Assembly (NCBI RefSeq): GCF_003217235.1 | Contig: NZ_QJTF01000009.1 | Span: 62,001 to 126,000, forward strand | Direction: 5' to 3' | Length of the DNA stretch: 64,000 nucleotides | DNA from: Paramesorhizobium leguminum | GTDB lineage: Bacteria; Pseudomonadota; Alphaproteobacteria; Rhizobiales; Rhizobiaceae | Part shown: in pieces, positions 55,143-64,000 of the stretch | Numbering within the stretch: position 1 is the stretch's first letter | How the letters are laid out: each line of letters begins with the position of its first letter | Position numbers and translations under genes: made by a program | The notes under the pieces: generated by a model | Told to the model about the DNA's origin: nothing | The model's database searches: none | The model's input: the letters and a program-made list of their open reading frames with translations, nothing else

Positions 55143-55157
55143 TGATACTAAATATCA
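55143..55157 (+). promoter_or_regulatory. Candidate IRO box (RirA site) upstream of AraC gene
   Basis: TGA-TACTAAATA-TCA fits TGA-N9-TCA, inside a wider palindrome ATATGATA/TATCATAT (55141-55160), 34 bp before the regulator start. It is the best of the three IRO-like sites. Confidence 0.6.
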
Positions 55158-55190
55158 TATTTAATCGGCAAGCACAGGTGACTTCCGCCA

Positions 55191-56081
55191 TTGACCTATC
55201 GGCATTCCATGACTTGCCTTTTCGAAGGCATCCGGGCGCTCGCCCCGGCCAGATGGCGGGGTCTCGATGGCATGATGAGCGTCTATTGGGACGCCGAAGG
55301 CCAATCAGGCGCAAATGCCTTTTACATCTCCCCAGATCCCCGCATCGTGATTTTCTTCAACGACGTGTCGCCGCATATCCGCATGTCCAATGAGGACGGG
55401 CGGCATGACCGCCCGATGACCCGCGCAGTCTATGTGCCGGCAGGCGCTCCCCTCTGGACGAGGTTCACGTCCCCGCACCGCTTCTCCCATCTCGACCTGC
55501 ATCTGCACAAGGACAAGCTCCTGCGCTTTCTCTCGCCCTCGGTGGGGTCATCGGCTGCGCGCTCAGCCCTCCGGCGCCCGGTGGAAATTCAGGATGTCGG
55601 CGCGATCGAAACGCTGGCTGGCTTGCTGGTCGACGAAGTATCGAGCCCTTCGAGACATCCTGTCTACGCCGAAAGCCTCGTCGGCAGCATTGTGACCGGT
55701 CTTCTCGATATTCCCGGTGAGGCAAGCGTTGAGGCCAATGGCAGGCTCACGCAGGCGCAGATGAACAAGCTGACCGCGCGGCTGAATAGCCGCGGCGATG
55801 CCCGCCTGAGCGTTGCCGAGATGGCCGCGGCGGTCGGCTTGTCCGAAAGCTGGTTTGCCCATGTCTTCAAGCAGACGACAGGCAAGACGCCGCTGCAATG
55901 GCAGCTTGGCCGACGCATTGAGCTTGCGCAGGAACTGTTGGCGGAAAGCAGTCTCACCGTGGCGGACATCGCCGCCCAGCTCGGATTTTCCGATCAGGCG
56001 CATTTGACCAAGGCCTTCCGCCAGATATCAGGGGAAACCCCGGCGGCCTGGCGGCGGATGCGTTTGTCCCACCCGAAATAA
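55191..56081 (+). CDS. AraC-family regulator of second siderophore system
   Basis: A 296-residue AraC-type protein. The sensing domain is at about 1-180. The HTH pair is in the last 100 residues (LSVAEMAAAVGLSESWFAHVFK; VADIAAQLGFSDQAHLTKAFRQISGETPAAWRRM). Like the protein at 7107, it sits beside a TonB receptor gene, here convergent (20-bp gap). The TTG at 55191 is preceded by AGGTGA at nine bases; ATG at 55209 is the alternative. Together with the IRO box it suggests two-level control: iron repression, and activation by the siderophore. Confidence 0.85.
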   Translation: MTYRHSMTCLFEGIRALAPARWRGLDGMMSVYWDAEGQSGANAFYISPDPRIVIFFNDVSPHIRMSNEDGRHDRPMTRAVYVPAGAPLWTRFTSPHRFSHLDLHLHKDKLLRFLSPSVGSSAARSALRRPVEIQDVGAIETLAGLLVDEVSSPSRHPVYAESLVGSIVTGLLDIPGEASVEANGRLTQAQMNKLTARLNSRGDARLSVAEMAAAVGLSESWFAHVFKQTTGKTPLQWQLGRRIELAQELLAESSLTVADIAAQLGFSDQAHLTKAFRQISGETPAAWRRMRLSHPK

Positions 56082-56100
56082 ACCGGGTGGGACGGTTGCA

Positions 56101-58218
56101 TCACCAGGTGCGGCGCACCGTTGCGTAGACCGCGCGTCCGGGATTGTAGAAATCGGCTCCGAAACCGCCATAGGCGACGTGCTTCTCATCGAACAGATTG
56201 CTGACGTTCACTTCAAGCGCGGTGTTCTTCTCGATCTTATAGGTGAAGGCCGCATCGACGGCGAAGCTGCTGCCGGTCGATTGCGTGTTCGCATCGTCGA
56301 AGTAATACGCGCCAGAATATCGTCCGCCGACACCGAATGTCATGTCGCCGCGCCGTCCACTTCCCTCAAGCTTGTAGGTGCCCCAGAGCGAGGCGATATG
56401 CTCGGGCACGAACTGCATGCGGTTGCCGTCATTCTTGCCGGTTCCGTCTTCGACGATCTGCGAATCGAGGTAGGAGTACGCGGCGGTCAGGCTGATATTG
56501 TTCGTCAGTTCCGCCTTGGCTTCCAGATCGATGCCGCGAACCCGGACCTCGCCGATCGTAGACGGTAGGCTGGTGATGGGATCGGTGACCTGGACATTTG
56601 TCTTGGTCAGGTCGTAAACGGCGGCGGTGAACATGCCGGGGAAGCCGGCGGGCTGATATTTGACGCCGATCTCGAACTGCTCGCCGCGCTCGGGTTCCCT
56701 GCCGATGGTCGGGGGAGCCACGGATTCGGCGTAGCTCGCATAGGTGGCAAGTTGGTCGGTCCACCGGTAGGTGAGGCCGAAACGGCTCGTAAACTCGCTG
56801 AGATCGTCCTCGGTCGTCACGCTCGCCAGCTTGTTGGTCTGCTCGATATCCATCCAGTCATTACGCAACCCGACGGACGCGATCAGTTTATCCGCGAAGG
56901 TCAGATCCTGCTGGACGTAGAGGGCCTTGGTCTTCTGGTCGCTTCGCGTGCTCGCAATCAGCGGAAGCGATGCGGGCGCGCCGGTATAGACTGGATTCGT
57001 CCAGTCTATGCCCGGTGCCGGTCCCCAATACGTATCGTTGTCCGATGAGAAATCATTATATTCAACGCCGACGAGCGTGCGGCTATCGATGTTTTCGAAG
57101 CTCGCATCATATTGCAGGCGCGTATCGATGATGAAATTCTCAGCCTCGGTTTCGTTGCCGAAGAAATCCCGCTTGGCGATCGTCGATCCATTCGTGGGTG
57201 TGGCGGAGATATAGGCGTAGCCGAAATCGCTCTTGGTGTCGCTATAACGCGCGTTGGAGGAAAAGCTGAGGCCATTGCCGAAATCATGATCGAGCATGAC
57301 GCTGACGGTATTTCTGTCGGCGCCGCGATAGTTGAAATCCGGCTCTCCGAAGAAGCGGTCGCGGTCGAAATCCGAACCCACCGGATGCCCCCCGCTGCCG
57401 GGAACGCCGTCGCGGTTGAGATGATCGAAGACAATCGTCACATTGGTGGCATCATCAGGACGCCATGTCAGCCCGCCCATGATGAATTTGTCGTCATCGC
57501 GGGAATAATCATACTCCGCGTCGGCATCCCGGAGCTTGCCGGTAAGGCGATAGGATAGCGTATCGTCGGTAGTCAGATTATCGCCGAAATCGAAGCCGAC
57601 TTCCTTGCGCTCATACGAGCCGCCCGTGACATAGGCCTCGCCGAAGCGCTCGGCTTTAGGCCGCTTGGTGACGTAATTTACCGAGCCGCCCGGATCGGAG
57701 ACGCCGAAGACGGTGGAACTGGCTCCCTTCAGCACCTCGACGCGTTCGAAGGCATAAGGCTCTTCGCGTATCGCGCCGAAGGGGCGGCCAAGCGAGAGCC
57801 CGTCGCGGTAGGTATTGGCATCGAAGCCGCGAATCTTGAAATAGTCGAAACGGTCGTCAGAGCCGTAGAAATCCGTGACGACGCCGGGCGTATATTGCAG
57901 CACCTGTTCGACATCCTGCGCGCCGCGCTCCTGAATCTCCTTGGCCGTGATCACCGAAACCGAGGCGGGCGTATCCAGAATATCGGTCGCCATTTTGCTG
58001 CCGCTGGAGGTCTTGGTCGCAACGATCGACTTCGCATCGTCATCGCGTTCGCCGCCGCCCTCGACAGTGATCGTTTCGAGAACGATGGGAGAATCCGAAT
58101 TTCCTGCCTCTTGCGCCAGCACCCCGGTCGGGAAGGCGACGAGCGCCGTGCAGCCCAAAAGCAGCGCATTCCGGTAACGGGCTCCCGCCCGCTTGCCGCG
58201 CGTTGGTTCGATTTCCAT
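56101..58218 (-). CDS. TonB-dependent siderophore receptor
   Basis: A 705-residue outer-membrane receptor. Signal peptide RYRNALLLGCTALVAFPTGVLA; TonB-box-like ETITVEGG; plug domain with DTPASVSVITAKEIQERGAQ, YFKIRGFDAN and RVEVLKGASSTVFGVSDPGGSVNYVTKRP; then the barrel, ending NPGRAVYATVRRTW. It is of the FpvA/FhuE-like siderophore group. The frame is open to 58413, but the ATG at 58218 gives the normal signal peptide. It faces the binding-protein gene across about 220 bp. The ligand is unknown; it could be a catecholate or citrate-type siderophore given the FecB/FepB-like partners. Confidence 0.88.
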   Translation of the reverse strand: MEIEPTRGKRAGARYRNALLLGCTALVAFPTGVLAQEAGNSDSPIVLETITVEGGGERDDDAKSIVATKTSSGSKMATDILDTPASVSVITAKEIQERGAQDVEQVLQYTPGVVTDFYGSDDRFDYFKIRGFDANTYRDGLSLGRPFGAIREEPYAFERVEVLKGASSTVFGVSDPGGSVNYVTKRPKAERFGEAYVTGGSYERKEVGFDFGDNLTTDDTLSYRLTGKLRDADAEYDYSRDDDKFIMGGLTWRPDDATNVTIVFDHLNRDGVPGSGGHPVGSDFDRDRFFGEPDFNYRGADRNTVSVMLDHDFGNGLSFSSNARYSDTKSDFGYAYISATPTNGSTIAKRDFFGNETEAENFIIDTRLQYDASFENIDSRTLVGVEYNDFSSDNDTYWGPAPGIDWTNPVYTGAPASLPLIASTRSDQKTKALYVQQDLTFADKLIASVGLRNDWMDIEQTNKLASVTTEDDLSEFTSRFGLTYRWTDQLATYASYAESVAPPTIGREPERGEQFEIGVKYQPAGFPGMFTAAVYDLTKTNVQVTDPITSLPSTIGEVRVRGIDLEAKAELTNNISLTAAYSYLDSQIVEDGTGKNDGNRMQFVPEHIASLWGTYKLEGSGRRGDMTFGVGGRYSGAYYFDDANTQSTGSSFAVDAAFTYKIEKNTALEVNVSNLFDEKHVAYGGFGADFYNPGRAVYATVRRTW

Positions 58219-58397
58219 GATCAGGTCCCACAATTCGATATTATCGTTGCCCACTCCGGCAGCACCGGCCTTGCGCCTATTAACTTGAGCCTCTTTCTCC
58301 AGTATTGTAAATTTCCCCGGTTTTGTAGGAAACCACGGAAACTTCGCCGCCCCTGCGCCAGGATGCCGACATCTCGCTTGACGCCGCCGGATGAAGT

Positions 58398-58412
58398 TGA
58401 GAGTGGAGGTCA
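58398..58412 (+). promoter_or_regulatory. Candidate IRO box upstream of binding-protein gene
   Basis: TGA-GAGTGGAGG-TCA matches TGA-N9-TCA. It lies 29 bp before the binding-protein start and in the shared spacer with the receptor gene (58219-58440). Its GC-rich centre makes it the weakest of the three. Confidence 0.45.
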
Positions 58413-58440
58413 ACTTAAAACATTATAGCGGGTTTCGCCA

Positions 58441-59436
58441 ATGCTGAAGTTCTTGCCGCTGCCCATATCACTTGCCGCAGCATGCCTGTCGTTCATCGCA
58501 TTCGGCTGCGCGTGGGCCGGGGAGACTTCATACCCCATCACCATCAAACATGCTCTTGGCACCACGATCATCGCCCAAAAGCCCGAACGGGTGGCGACGG
58601 TCGCCTGGGCGAACCATGAGGTTCCGCTGGCGCTGGGGATCGTGCCCGTCGGTTTTGCCGCGGCGAATTTCGGTGATGACGATGGCGATGGGCTGCTGCC
58701 CTGGGTGGCCAAAAAGCTGGCCGATCTTGGCGCCCAAAAGCCGGTGCTTTTCGATGAGGGTGACGGCATCGACTTCGAGGCCGTCGCCGCCACCAATCCG
58801 GACGTGATCCTGGCATCCTATTCTGGCCTAAGCCGTCAGGATTACGACACGCTGAGCCAGATCGCGCCGGTCGTCGCCTATCCCGAAGCCCCATGGTCTA
58901 CCGACTGGCGCGAGATGATCCGCCTGAACAGCGCCGGGCTGGGCATGGCCGCCGAGGGCGACGCGCTGATCACGCGGATCGAGGGCGAGATTGCGCAGAC
59001 CCTTGCCGGACATCCCGAACTCAAGGGCACGTCCGCCATGTTCGTTACCCATCTCGATGAAACCGATCTCAGCACCGTCAATTTCTATACCTCCAACGAT
59101 ACACGAGTGAAATTCTTTAGGGATCTGGGACTGGAATCGCCCAAAAGCGTCCTGGAGGCTTCGAAGCCCGGGCAGTTTTCTGGCTCCATCAGCGCGGAAC
59201 ATATCGATGCGTTCGATGATGTCGACATCGTCGTCACCTATGGCGCCAAGGAGCTGATCGACGCGCTGAAAGCCAATCCGCTCACGTCCAAGATGCCGGC
59301 TGTCGCCAAGGGCGCGGTCGTCATGCTGGGCCGCGACCCGCTCGGCACCGCGGCAAATCCGACCCCGCTTTCGATCTCGTGGGTGCTGAAGGATTATGTC
59401 GCCCTGCTCGGCGAGGCAGCCAAGAAATCCAGATGA
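58441..59436 (+). CDS. Iron-siderophore ABC transporter binding protein
   Basis: A 331-residue periplasmic protein (PF01497, FecB/FepB-like). Signal peptide LPLPISLAAACLSFIAFGCAWA. The mature part starts with SYPITIKHALGTTIIAQKPERVATVAWANHE, family-typical, and later NPDVILASYSGL. It would collect ferric siderophore from the adjacent receptor and pass it to the two permeases. Its TGA overlaps the permease ATG by four bases. Confidence 0.9.
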   Translation: MLKFLPLPISLAAACLSFIAFGCAWAGETSYPITIKHALGTTIIAQKPERVATVAWANHEVPLALGIVPVGFAAANFGDDDGDGLLPWVAKKLADLGAQKPVLFDEGDGIDFEAVAATNPDVILASYSGLSRQDYDTLSQIAPVVAYPEAPWSTDWREMIRLNSAGLGMAAEGDALITRIEGEIAQTLAGHPELKGTSAMFVTHLDETDLSTVNFYTSNDTRVKFFRDLGLESPKSVLEASKPGQFSGSISAEHIDAFDDVDIVVTYGAKELIDALKANPLTSKMPAVAKGAVVMLGRDPLGTAANPTPLSISWVLKDYVALLGEAAKKSR

Positions 59437-60476
59437 CCGCAGAAAGCATCGCATCCGCCGGGCGGACGTCTTTTAGCGGAAAATCGAACCGCATCCGAAC
59501 CCTCTGGCTGGCTCTGCTGATTGTCGCCCTCGCCGCGCTATGCGCCCTTTCCATAGGCGTAGGCACGCGCGAGGTGGCGTGGACCGACATCCTCGCGGCG
59601 CTGGGCGGTCAGGTCGATAGCATCGGCCAGGCCGCCGTCAGCGTGCGCGTTCCGCGGACGCTGCTTGCCCTCGTGGCGGGCGCCGCGCTCGGGCTTGCCG
59701 GGGCGCTCATGCAGGGCGTGACGCGCAATCCGCTTGCCGATCCGGGCATCCTGGGCGTCAACATGGGCGCGTCGCTCGCCGTCGTCGTCGCCGTCGCATG
59801 GTTCGGCATCGCTTCGTCCCATGCCTATATCTGGACGGCCATTCTCGGCGCCGGGTGTTCGGCGGTCTTCGTCTATATCATCGGTTCATTAGGGCGCGGC
59901 GGTACAACACCCCTCAAGCTGGCGCTTGCCGGAGCCGCCACCTCGGTCGCCTTCTCCTCGCTGGTGATTGCCGTGGTGCTACCGCGAAATGACATCGCCG
60001 GCGGCATCCGCGCCTGGCAGATCGGTGGCGTCGGCGGCGCGACGTTTGAGCGCATTTCCCATGTGCTGCCGTTTCTCGCCGTCGGCTTCGCCATCAGCCT
60101 GCTTTCGGCGCGAAAGCTGAACTCGCTGGCGCTGGGTGACGAACTGGCCGCCGGGCTCGGCGAGCGCGTCGCCGTCGCCCGCGCCGTCGCCGCTTTCGGC
60201 GCGATTCTCCTATGCGGAGCGACCACCGCAATTTGCGGCCCCATCGGCTTTGTCGGACTGATCGTGCCGCATTTGTGCCGTTTGCTCATAGGCGTCGATC
60301 ACCGATGGCTGCTCCCCTTTTCAGCGCTCAGTGGCGCATGTCTGCTGCTCATTGCCGATATCGTCGGGCGCATAATGGCCCGGCCAGCCGAACTTGATGT
60401 CGGCATCGTCACCGCCCTCATCGGCGCGCCGTTCTTCATCTGGATTGTCAGGCGCCAGCGGGTGCGTGAGCTGTGA
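59433..60476 (+). CDS. FecCD-family iron-siderophore permease, first subunit
   Basis: A 347-residue inner-membrane protein with about nine or ten helices. VPRTLLALVAGAALGLAGALMQG, NPLADPGILGVNMGAS and CGPIGFVGLIVPHLCRLL are FecCD hallmarks. ATG 59433 overlaps the upstream stop (ATGA), and its own end overlaps the next gene by four bases. The longer frame to 59379 is inside the upstream gene. Confidence 0.92.
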   Translation: MTAESIASAGRTSFSGKSNRIRTLWLALLIVALAALCALSIGVGTREVAWTDILAALGGQVDSIGQAAVSVRVPRTLLALVAGAALGLAGALMQGVTRNPLADPGILGVNMGASLAVVVAVAWFGIASSHAYIWTAILGAGCSAVFVYIIGSLGRGGTTPLKLALAGAATSVAFSSLVIAVVLPRNDIAGGIRAWQIGGVGGATFERISHVLPFLAVGFAISLLSARKLNSLALGDELAAGLGERVAVARAVAAFGAILLCGATTAICGPIGFVGLIVPHLCRLLIGVDHRWLLPFSALSGACLLLIADIVGRIMARPAELDVGIVTALIGAPFFIWIVRRQRVREL

Positions 60477-61513
60477 CGATGCTTATTCCCACCATCGATT
60501 CCATCGCCGACAACCGCCGCCGCCGCGCGCGCCGGCGCAACCTTGTGATCGCCTTTCTCCTGGCCTTACTCGCCGCGACCATCGCCCTCACCCTGTCTCT
60601 GGGACAATCCTTCACGCCGCCGCATGACGTCATCCGCGTGCTTCTCGGCCAAGACGTGCCGGGCGCAAGTTTCACCGTCGGCCAATTGCGGCTGCCACGC
60701 GCCGTTCTCGCGGTCCTCGCAGGCCTGAGCTTCGGGCTGGGCGGCGTCGCCTTCCAGATCATGCTGCGCAATCCCCTCGCCAGCCCCGACATCATCGGCA
60801 TCAGCTCAGGCGCAAGCGCGGCGGCTGTCTTCGCCATCGTCGTGCTGTCGCTGAACGGGCCAATCGTTTCAGTTTTCGCCGTCATTGCCGGTCTGGGCAT
60901 CGCGCTGCTGGTTTACGGCCTTTCGTTCAGGAACGGCGTTGCCGGAACGCGGCTCATCCTTGTCGGCATCGGCGTCTCGGCCATGCTGGAAAGCTTCATC
61001 GCCTATATCCTCGTCCGCGCCCCCGCATGGAACCTGCAGGAGGCGATGCGCTGGCTGACCGGCAGCGTCAACGGCGCGCAACTCCACCAAGCGCTCCCGC
61101 TCTTGCTAGCGCTCACTGTCTTCGGCGGCCTATTGCTGATCCGCGCGCGTGACTTGGAAGCGCTGCGGCTGGGCGACGATACCGCTTCGGCCCTGGGCGT
61201 CCGGGTTGCAAGAACCCGCATCATGGTGATGATTGCAGCCGTCGGCATGATCGCGTCCGCGACGGCGGTGACGGGGCCTATTGCCTTCGTCGCGTTCCTG
61301 TCCGGCCCGATCGCCGCCCGCATCGTCGGCAACAATGGATCGCTGCTGATCCCATCGGCGCTTATCGGCGCGGTGCTTGTGCTGGCGGGCGATTATTGCG
61401 GCCAGTTCCTCCTGTCCCACCGCTATCCCGTCGGCGTGGTGACCGGCGCATTGGGCGCCCCCTACCTCATTTTCCTGATTATCCGCGTCAACCGGACCGG
61501 AGGCTCGCTGTGA
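60473..61513 (+). CDS. FecCD-family iron-siderophore permease, second subunit
   Basis: A 346-residue partner permease. An Arg-rich cytoplasmic head (NRRRRARRRN) is followed by membrane helices with LPRAVLAVLAGLSFGLGGVAFQ, NPLASPDIIGISSG and TGPIAFVAFLSGPIA. GTG start at 60473 overlaps the previous stop (GTGA), a repeated pattern in this operon. It pairs with the first subunit to form the membrane channel. Confidence 0.92.
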   Translation: MTMLIPTIDSIADNRRRRARRRNLVIAFLLALLAATIALTLSLGQSFTPPHDVIRVLLGQDVPGASFTVGQLRLPRAVLAVLAGLSFGLGGVAFQIMLRNPLASPDIIGISSGASAAAVFAIVVLSLNGPIVSVFAVIAGLGIALLVYGLSFRNGVAGTRLILVGIGVSAMLESFIAYILVRAPAWNLQEAMRWLTGSVNGAQLHQALPLLLALTVFGGLLLIRARDLEALRLGDDTASALGVRVARTRIMVMIAAVGMIASATAVTGPIAFVAFLSGPIAARIVGNNGSLLIPSALIGAVLVLAGDYCGQFLLSHRYPVGVVTGALGAPYLIFLIIRVNRTGGSL

Positions 61514-62364
61514 CCGTACATTCTCTTACCGCCCACCAGCTTTCGTCCGGCTATGGCGATACCGAAATCCTGCATGGCCTCGATCTTGCCGTACCGCCCG
61601 GCAAGATCACCGTGATCGTCGGCGCCAATGCCTGCGGCAAGTCCACGCTCCTGCGCACCATGTCCCGGCTCATAGCGCCCCGCCAGGGCCATGTGCTCCT
61701 CGATGGCAAGTCGATCCACCGGACGCCACCCCGCGAACTGGCCAGGGTCCTGGGTCTCCTTCCCCAGTCGCCCATCGCGCCGGAAGGCATCGCCGTCGCC
61801 GATCTCGTCAGCCGTGGCAGGCACCCGCATCAGGGCATGTTTTCCCGCTGGACGCGCAAGGACGATGAGGCGGTGGCTGCAGCGCTTGCCGCTACCAAAA
61901 CCGAAGACCTCGCCGAGAAGCCGGTGGATGAGCTGTCCGGCGGCCAGCGCCAGCGCGTCTGGATTGCGATGGCGCTGGCGCAGCAAACGGAAATCCTGCT
62001 GCTCGACGAGCCGACGACTTTCCTCGACATCAGCCACCAGATCGAGGTACTGGATCTCCTGACCGACCTCAATCATGCGCGCGGCACCACAATCGTCATG
62101 GTGCTGCATGATCTCAACCTCGCGGCGCGCTACGCCGACCATCTCGTGGCAATGGTCGCCGGCCGCCTGCACGTCTCAGGCAAGCCGGAAGACGTGCTGA
62201 CGCAAGAGAATGTGCGCCAGATATTCGCGCTCGAAAGTCGGATCGTCACTGACCCGACCTCGGGCCGGCCCATCATGCTGCCGATAGGCAGGCACCGGAT
62301 GACAAATGGCCGTACCGTCATCTCCTCCGAAGCCAGCGCCTCACGACAAGAACCGTCCCGCTAA
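61510..62364 (+). CDS. Iron-siderophore ABC transporter ATPase (FepC/FecE-like)
   Basis: A 284-residue ATPase. Walker A GANACGKST at 38-46, [18 protein letters not shown] at 142-159, Walker B ILLLDEPTT at 162-170, and HDLNLAARYADHLV as switch region. The GTG at 61510 (GTGACC) overlaps the permease stop by four bases. It is the only siderophore ATPase in this window, so it might also drive FhuB, which has no ATPase beside it. Confidence 0.92.
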   Translation: MTVHSLTAHQLSSGYGDTEILHGLDLAVPPGKITVIVGANACGKSTLLRTMSRLIAPRQGHVLLDGKSIHRTPPRELARVLGLLPQSPIAPEGIAVADLVSRGRHPHQGMFSRWTRKDDEAVAAALAATKTEDLAEKPVDELSGGQRQRVWIAMALAQQTEILLLDEPTTFLDISHQIEVLDLLTDLNHARGTTIVMVLHDLNLAARYADHLVAMVAGRLHVSGKPEDVLTQENVRQIFALESRIVTDPTSGRPIMLPIGRHRMTNGRTVISSEASASRQEPSR

Positions 62365-62404
62365 TATCCAGCCGTCAGTTTCTCGATTGTTGTTTCTTCA
62401 AATC

Positions 62405-62421
62405 GGTTATTCCGATATGGA
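62405..62421 (+). promoter_or_regulatory. Candidate operator upstream of the ArsR-type regulator
   Basis: ATCGG-TTATT-CCGAT (62403-62417) is an inverted repeat that runs into CGATATGGA (62413-62421). The same nonamer CGATATGGA is found upstream of the arabinofuranosidase gene (63481-63489). Confidence 0.45.
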
Positions 62422-62451
62422 ACATTGATCGTGGGCCAATCGGTAAGCAAA

Positions 62452-63381
62452 ATGAGCTCGAATTTCCTCGTCATCGATCCGGAAAAAGATCTGGCTGCCA
62501 TCAAGGGCGTATCGTCTCTGCCTCGCATCAAGCTTTTGAAAGAATTATCGAAACGTCCCGGGATCAATGTGAACGAACTGGCGCAGGCGTCGGGCTTGCC
62601 CCAATCTTCCGTCTCCGCGCACCTTCAGGTGCTGGAAAAGGCCGGATTGGTTCGCACCGAGACGCAAAAGGCGCGCAAGGGAAACCAGAAGATCTGCTTT
62701 GCCGTCTATGACGAGCTTGTCGTCACCCTCCACCCCGCCGCCCAAGCCCTGTCGTCCGATACGATCGAGGTTTCCATGCCGCTGGGCCTCTATACCAATA
62801 ACGCCGTAACCGGCCCCTGCGGCATCTGTTCCACCGACGGCATCATCGGCCTTCTCGATGTGCCCGAAACCTTCATGGATCCGGAACGGATGAAGACAAG
62901 CCTGCTGTGGTTCACCAGCGGCTTCGTGGAATATCAGTTTCCCAACAATGCGAAGCTGCACGGCGACAGCATAGAAGGCATTGAAATCGCAATGGAAGTC
63001 AGCTCGGAAGTGCCCGGTACGCTGGCAAACTGGCCCTCCGATATCGTTCTTTCCATCAACGGCAGGGAAATTGGCGTGTGGACCTCGCCGGGGGACTATG
63101 GCGACCATCGCGGCACCTATACGCCGGCCTGGTGGAAGCTGAAGGGCTCGCAATATGGGATGCTGAAGACATGGTCGGTCGGGCCGGCGGGGACCTTTGT
63201 CGATGGCCTCAGGATTTCCGATATAAAAGCCGATGATCTCGATCTGGACGATCATCGTTCTGTCCGCTTGCGCATCGAGGTCAAGGCGCAAGGCAGGCAT
63301 CCCGGCGGCATCAACATCTTCGGGCGCGGCTTCGGCAATTACGATCAGGATATCATTCTTCGTTTGAAAACAAGGAAGTAA
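62452..63381 (+). CDS. ArsR-type HTH regulator of sugar utilisation
   Basis: A 309-residue regulator. The N-terminal winged helix (about 20-85: LPRIKLLKELSKRPGINVNELAQASGLPQSSVSAHLQVLEKAGLVRTE) is of ArsR type, and the remaining 220 residues form an unknown beta-rich domain (CGICSTDGIIGLLDVPETFMDP, WWKLKGSQYGMLKTW). Rhizobia have several such long ArsR-like proteins beside glycosidase and sugar-ABC genes. TTG at 62425 is an alternative start (318 residues). The GH51 gene follows on the same strand. Confidence 0.8.
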   Translation: MSSNFLVIDPEKDLAAIKGVSSLPRIKLLKELSKRPGINVNELAQASGLPQSSVSAHLQVLEKAGLVRTETQKARKGNQKICFAVYDELVVTLHPAAQALSSDTIEVSMPLGLYTNNAVTGPCGICSTDGIIGLLDVPETFMDPERMKTSLLWFTSGFVEYQFPNNAKLHGDSIEGIEIAMEVSSEVPGTLANWPSDIVLSINGREIGVWTSPGDYGDHRGTYTPAWWKLKGSQYGMLKTWSVGPAGTFVDGLRISDIKADDLDLDDHRSVRLRIEVKAQGRHPGGINIFGRGFGNYDQDIILRLKTRK

Positions 63382-63453
63382 GGCGCGCACCGCCGCCTTC
63401 TTGTGCATCGCAGCACATTCTCCCCATTGACAAGCGGGCTTGCTGCGACGAAC

Positions 63454-64000
<547 letters not shown>

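Overview
The window is high-GC DNA from an alphaproteobacterium of the order Hyphomicrobiales (Rhizobiales), most likely near Brucella/Ochrobactrum or a related family. Three things suggest this. First, the housekeeping block obgE-proB-proA-nadD-rsfS-rlmH-envC-ctpA-(divergent polysaccharide deacetylase)-rppH, read leftward from 39.4 kb, is a typical rhizobial gene order. Second, TGA-N9-TCA (RirA-type IRO box) sequences lie upstream of the iron-uptake genes. Third, the intergenic spaces hold the palindromic GC-rich repeats common in that order. The genus is inference.

Layout. 1-6.8 kb: a leftward polyol operon (SorC-type regulator, binding protein smoE, permeases smoF and smoG, ATPase smoK, sorbitol dehydrogenase smoS, a second short-chain dehydrogenase cut by the window edge). 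7.1-13.4 kb: a hydroxamate-siderophore locus (AraC regulator, TonB receptor, FhuD-like binding protein, double-length FhuB) with no FhuC ATPase. 13.5-16.0 kb: an orphan CueR-type regulator and a thuA-thuB pair. 16.3-29.0 kb: a large L-fucose-type (acid sugar) catabolic cluster. It has L-fuconate dehydratase, an FAH-family hydrolase, a dehydrogenase, a MaoC protein, a Gfo/Idh/MocA oxidoreductase, a mutarotase, a second enolase-superfamily enzyme and a four-gene ABC importer, all leftward, with an IclR regulator and an L-fuconolactonase-like hydrolase divergent. 29.2-41.0 kb: the housekeeping block, ending with rpmA and rplU.

41.4-55.1 kb is accessory DNA. A tRNA-Ser(CGA) gene at 41381-41470 is repeated exactly, full length, at 53240-53329. 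Between the copies lie a Panacea-domain gene overlapping a small two-helix membrane protein gene (candidate toxin-antitoxin pair), a tyrosine integrase and the decayed 5' end of a related one, a serine resolvase, an Mrr-type nuclease, an MmeI-like restriction-modification gene broken by a -1 frameshift, and several unknown genes. Just outside the second tRNA copy is an AT-rich two-gene unit: an ImmA/IrrE-type HExxH peptidase followed by a protein with class III nucleotide cyclase motifs. I consider this unit and the Panacea pair the best candidates for undescribed conflict systems here.

55.2-62.4 kb: a second siderophore system (AraC regulator, TonB receptor, binding protein, two FecCD permeases, ATPase), with two IRO-box candidates. 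62.4-64 kb: an ArsR-type regulator and the start of a GH51 arabinofuranosidase, which share a candidate operator motif. The iron loci may be linked, because the second system's ATPase could in principle serve the FhuB permease, which lacks its own.
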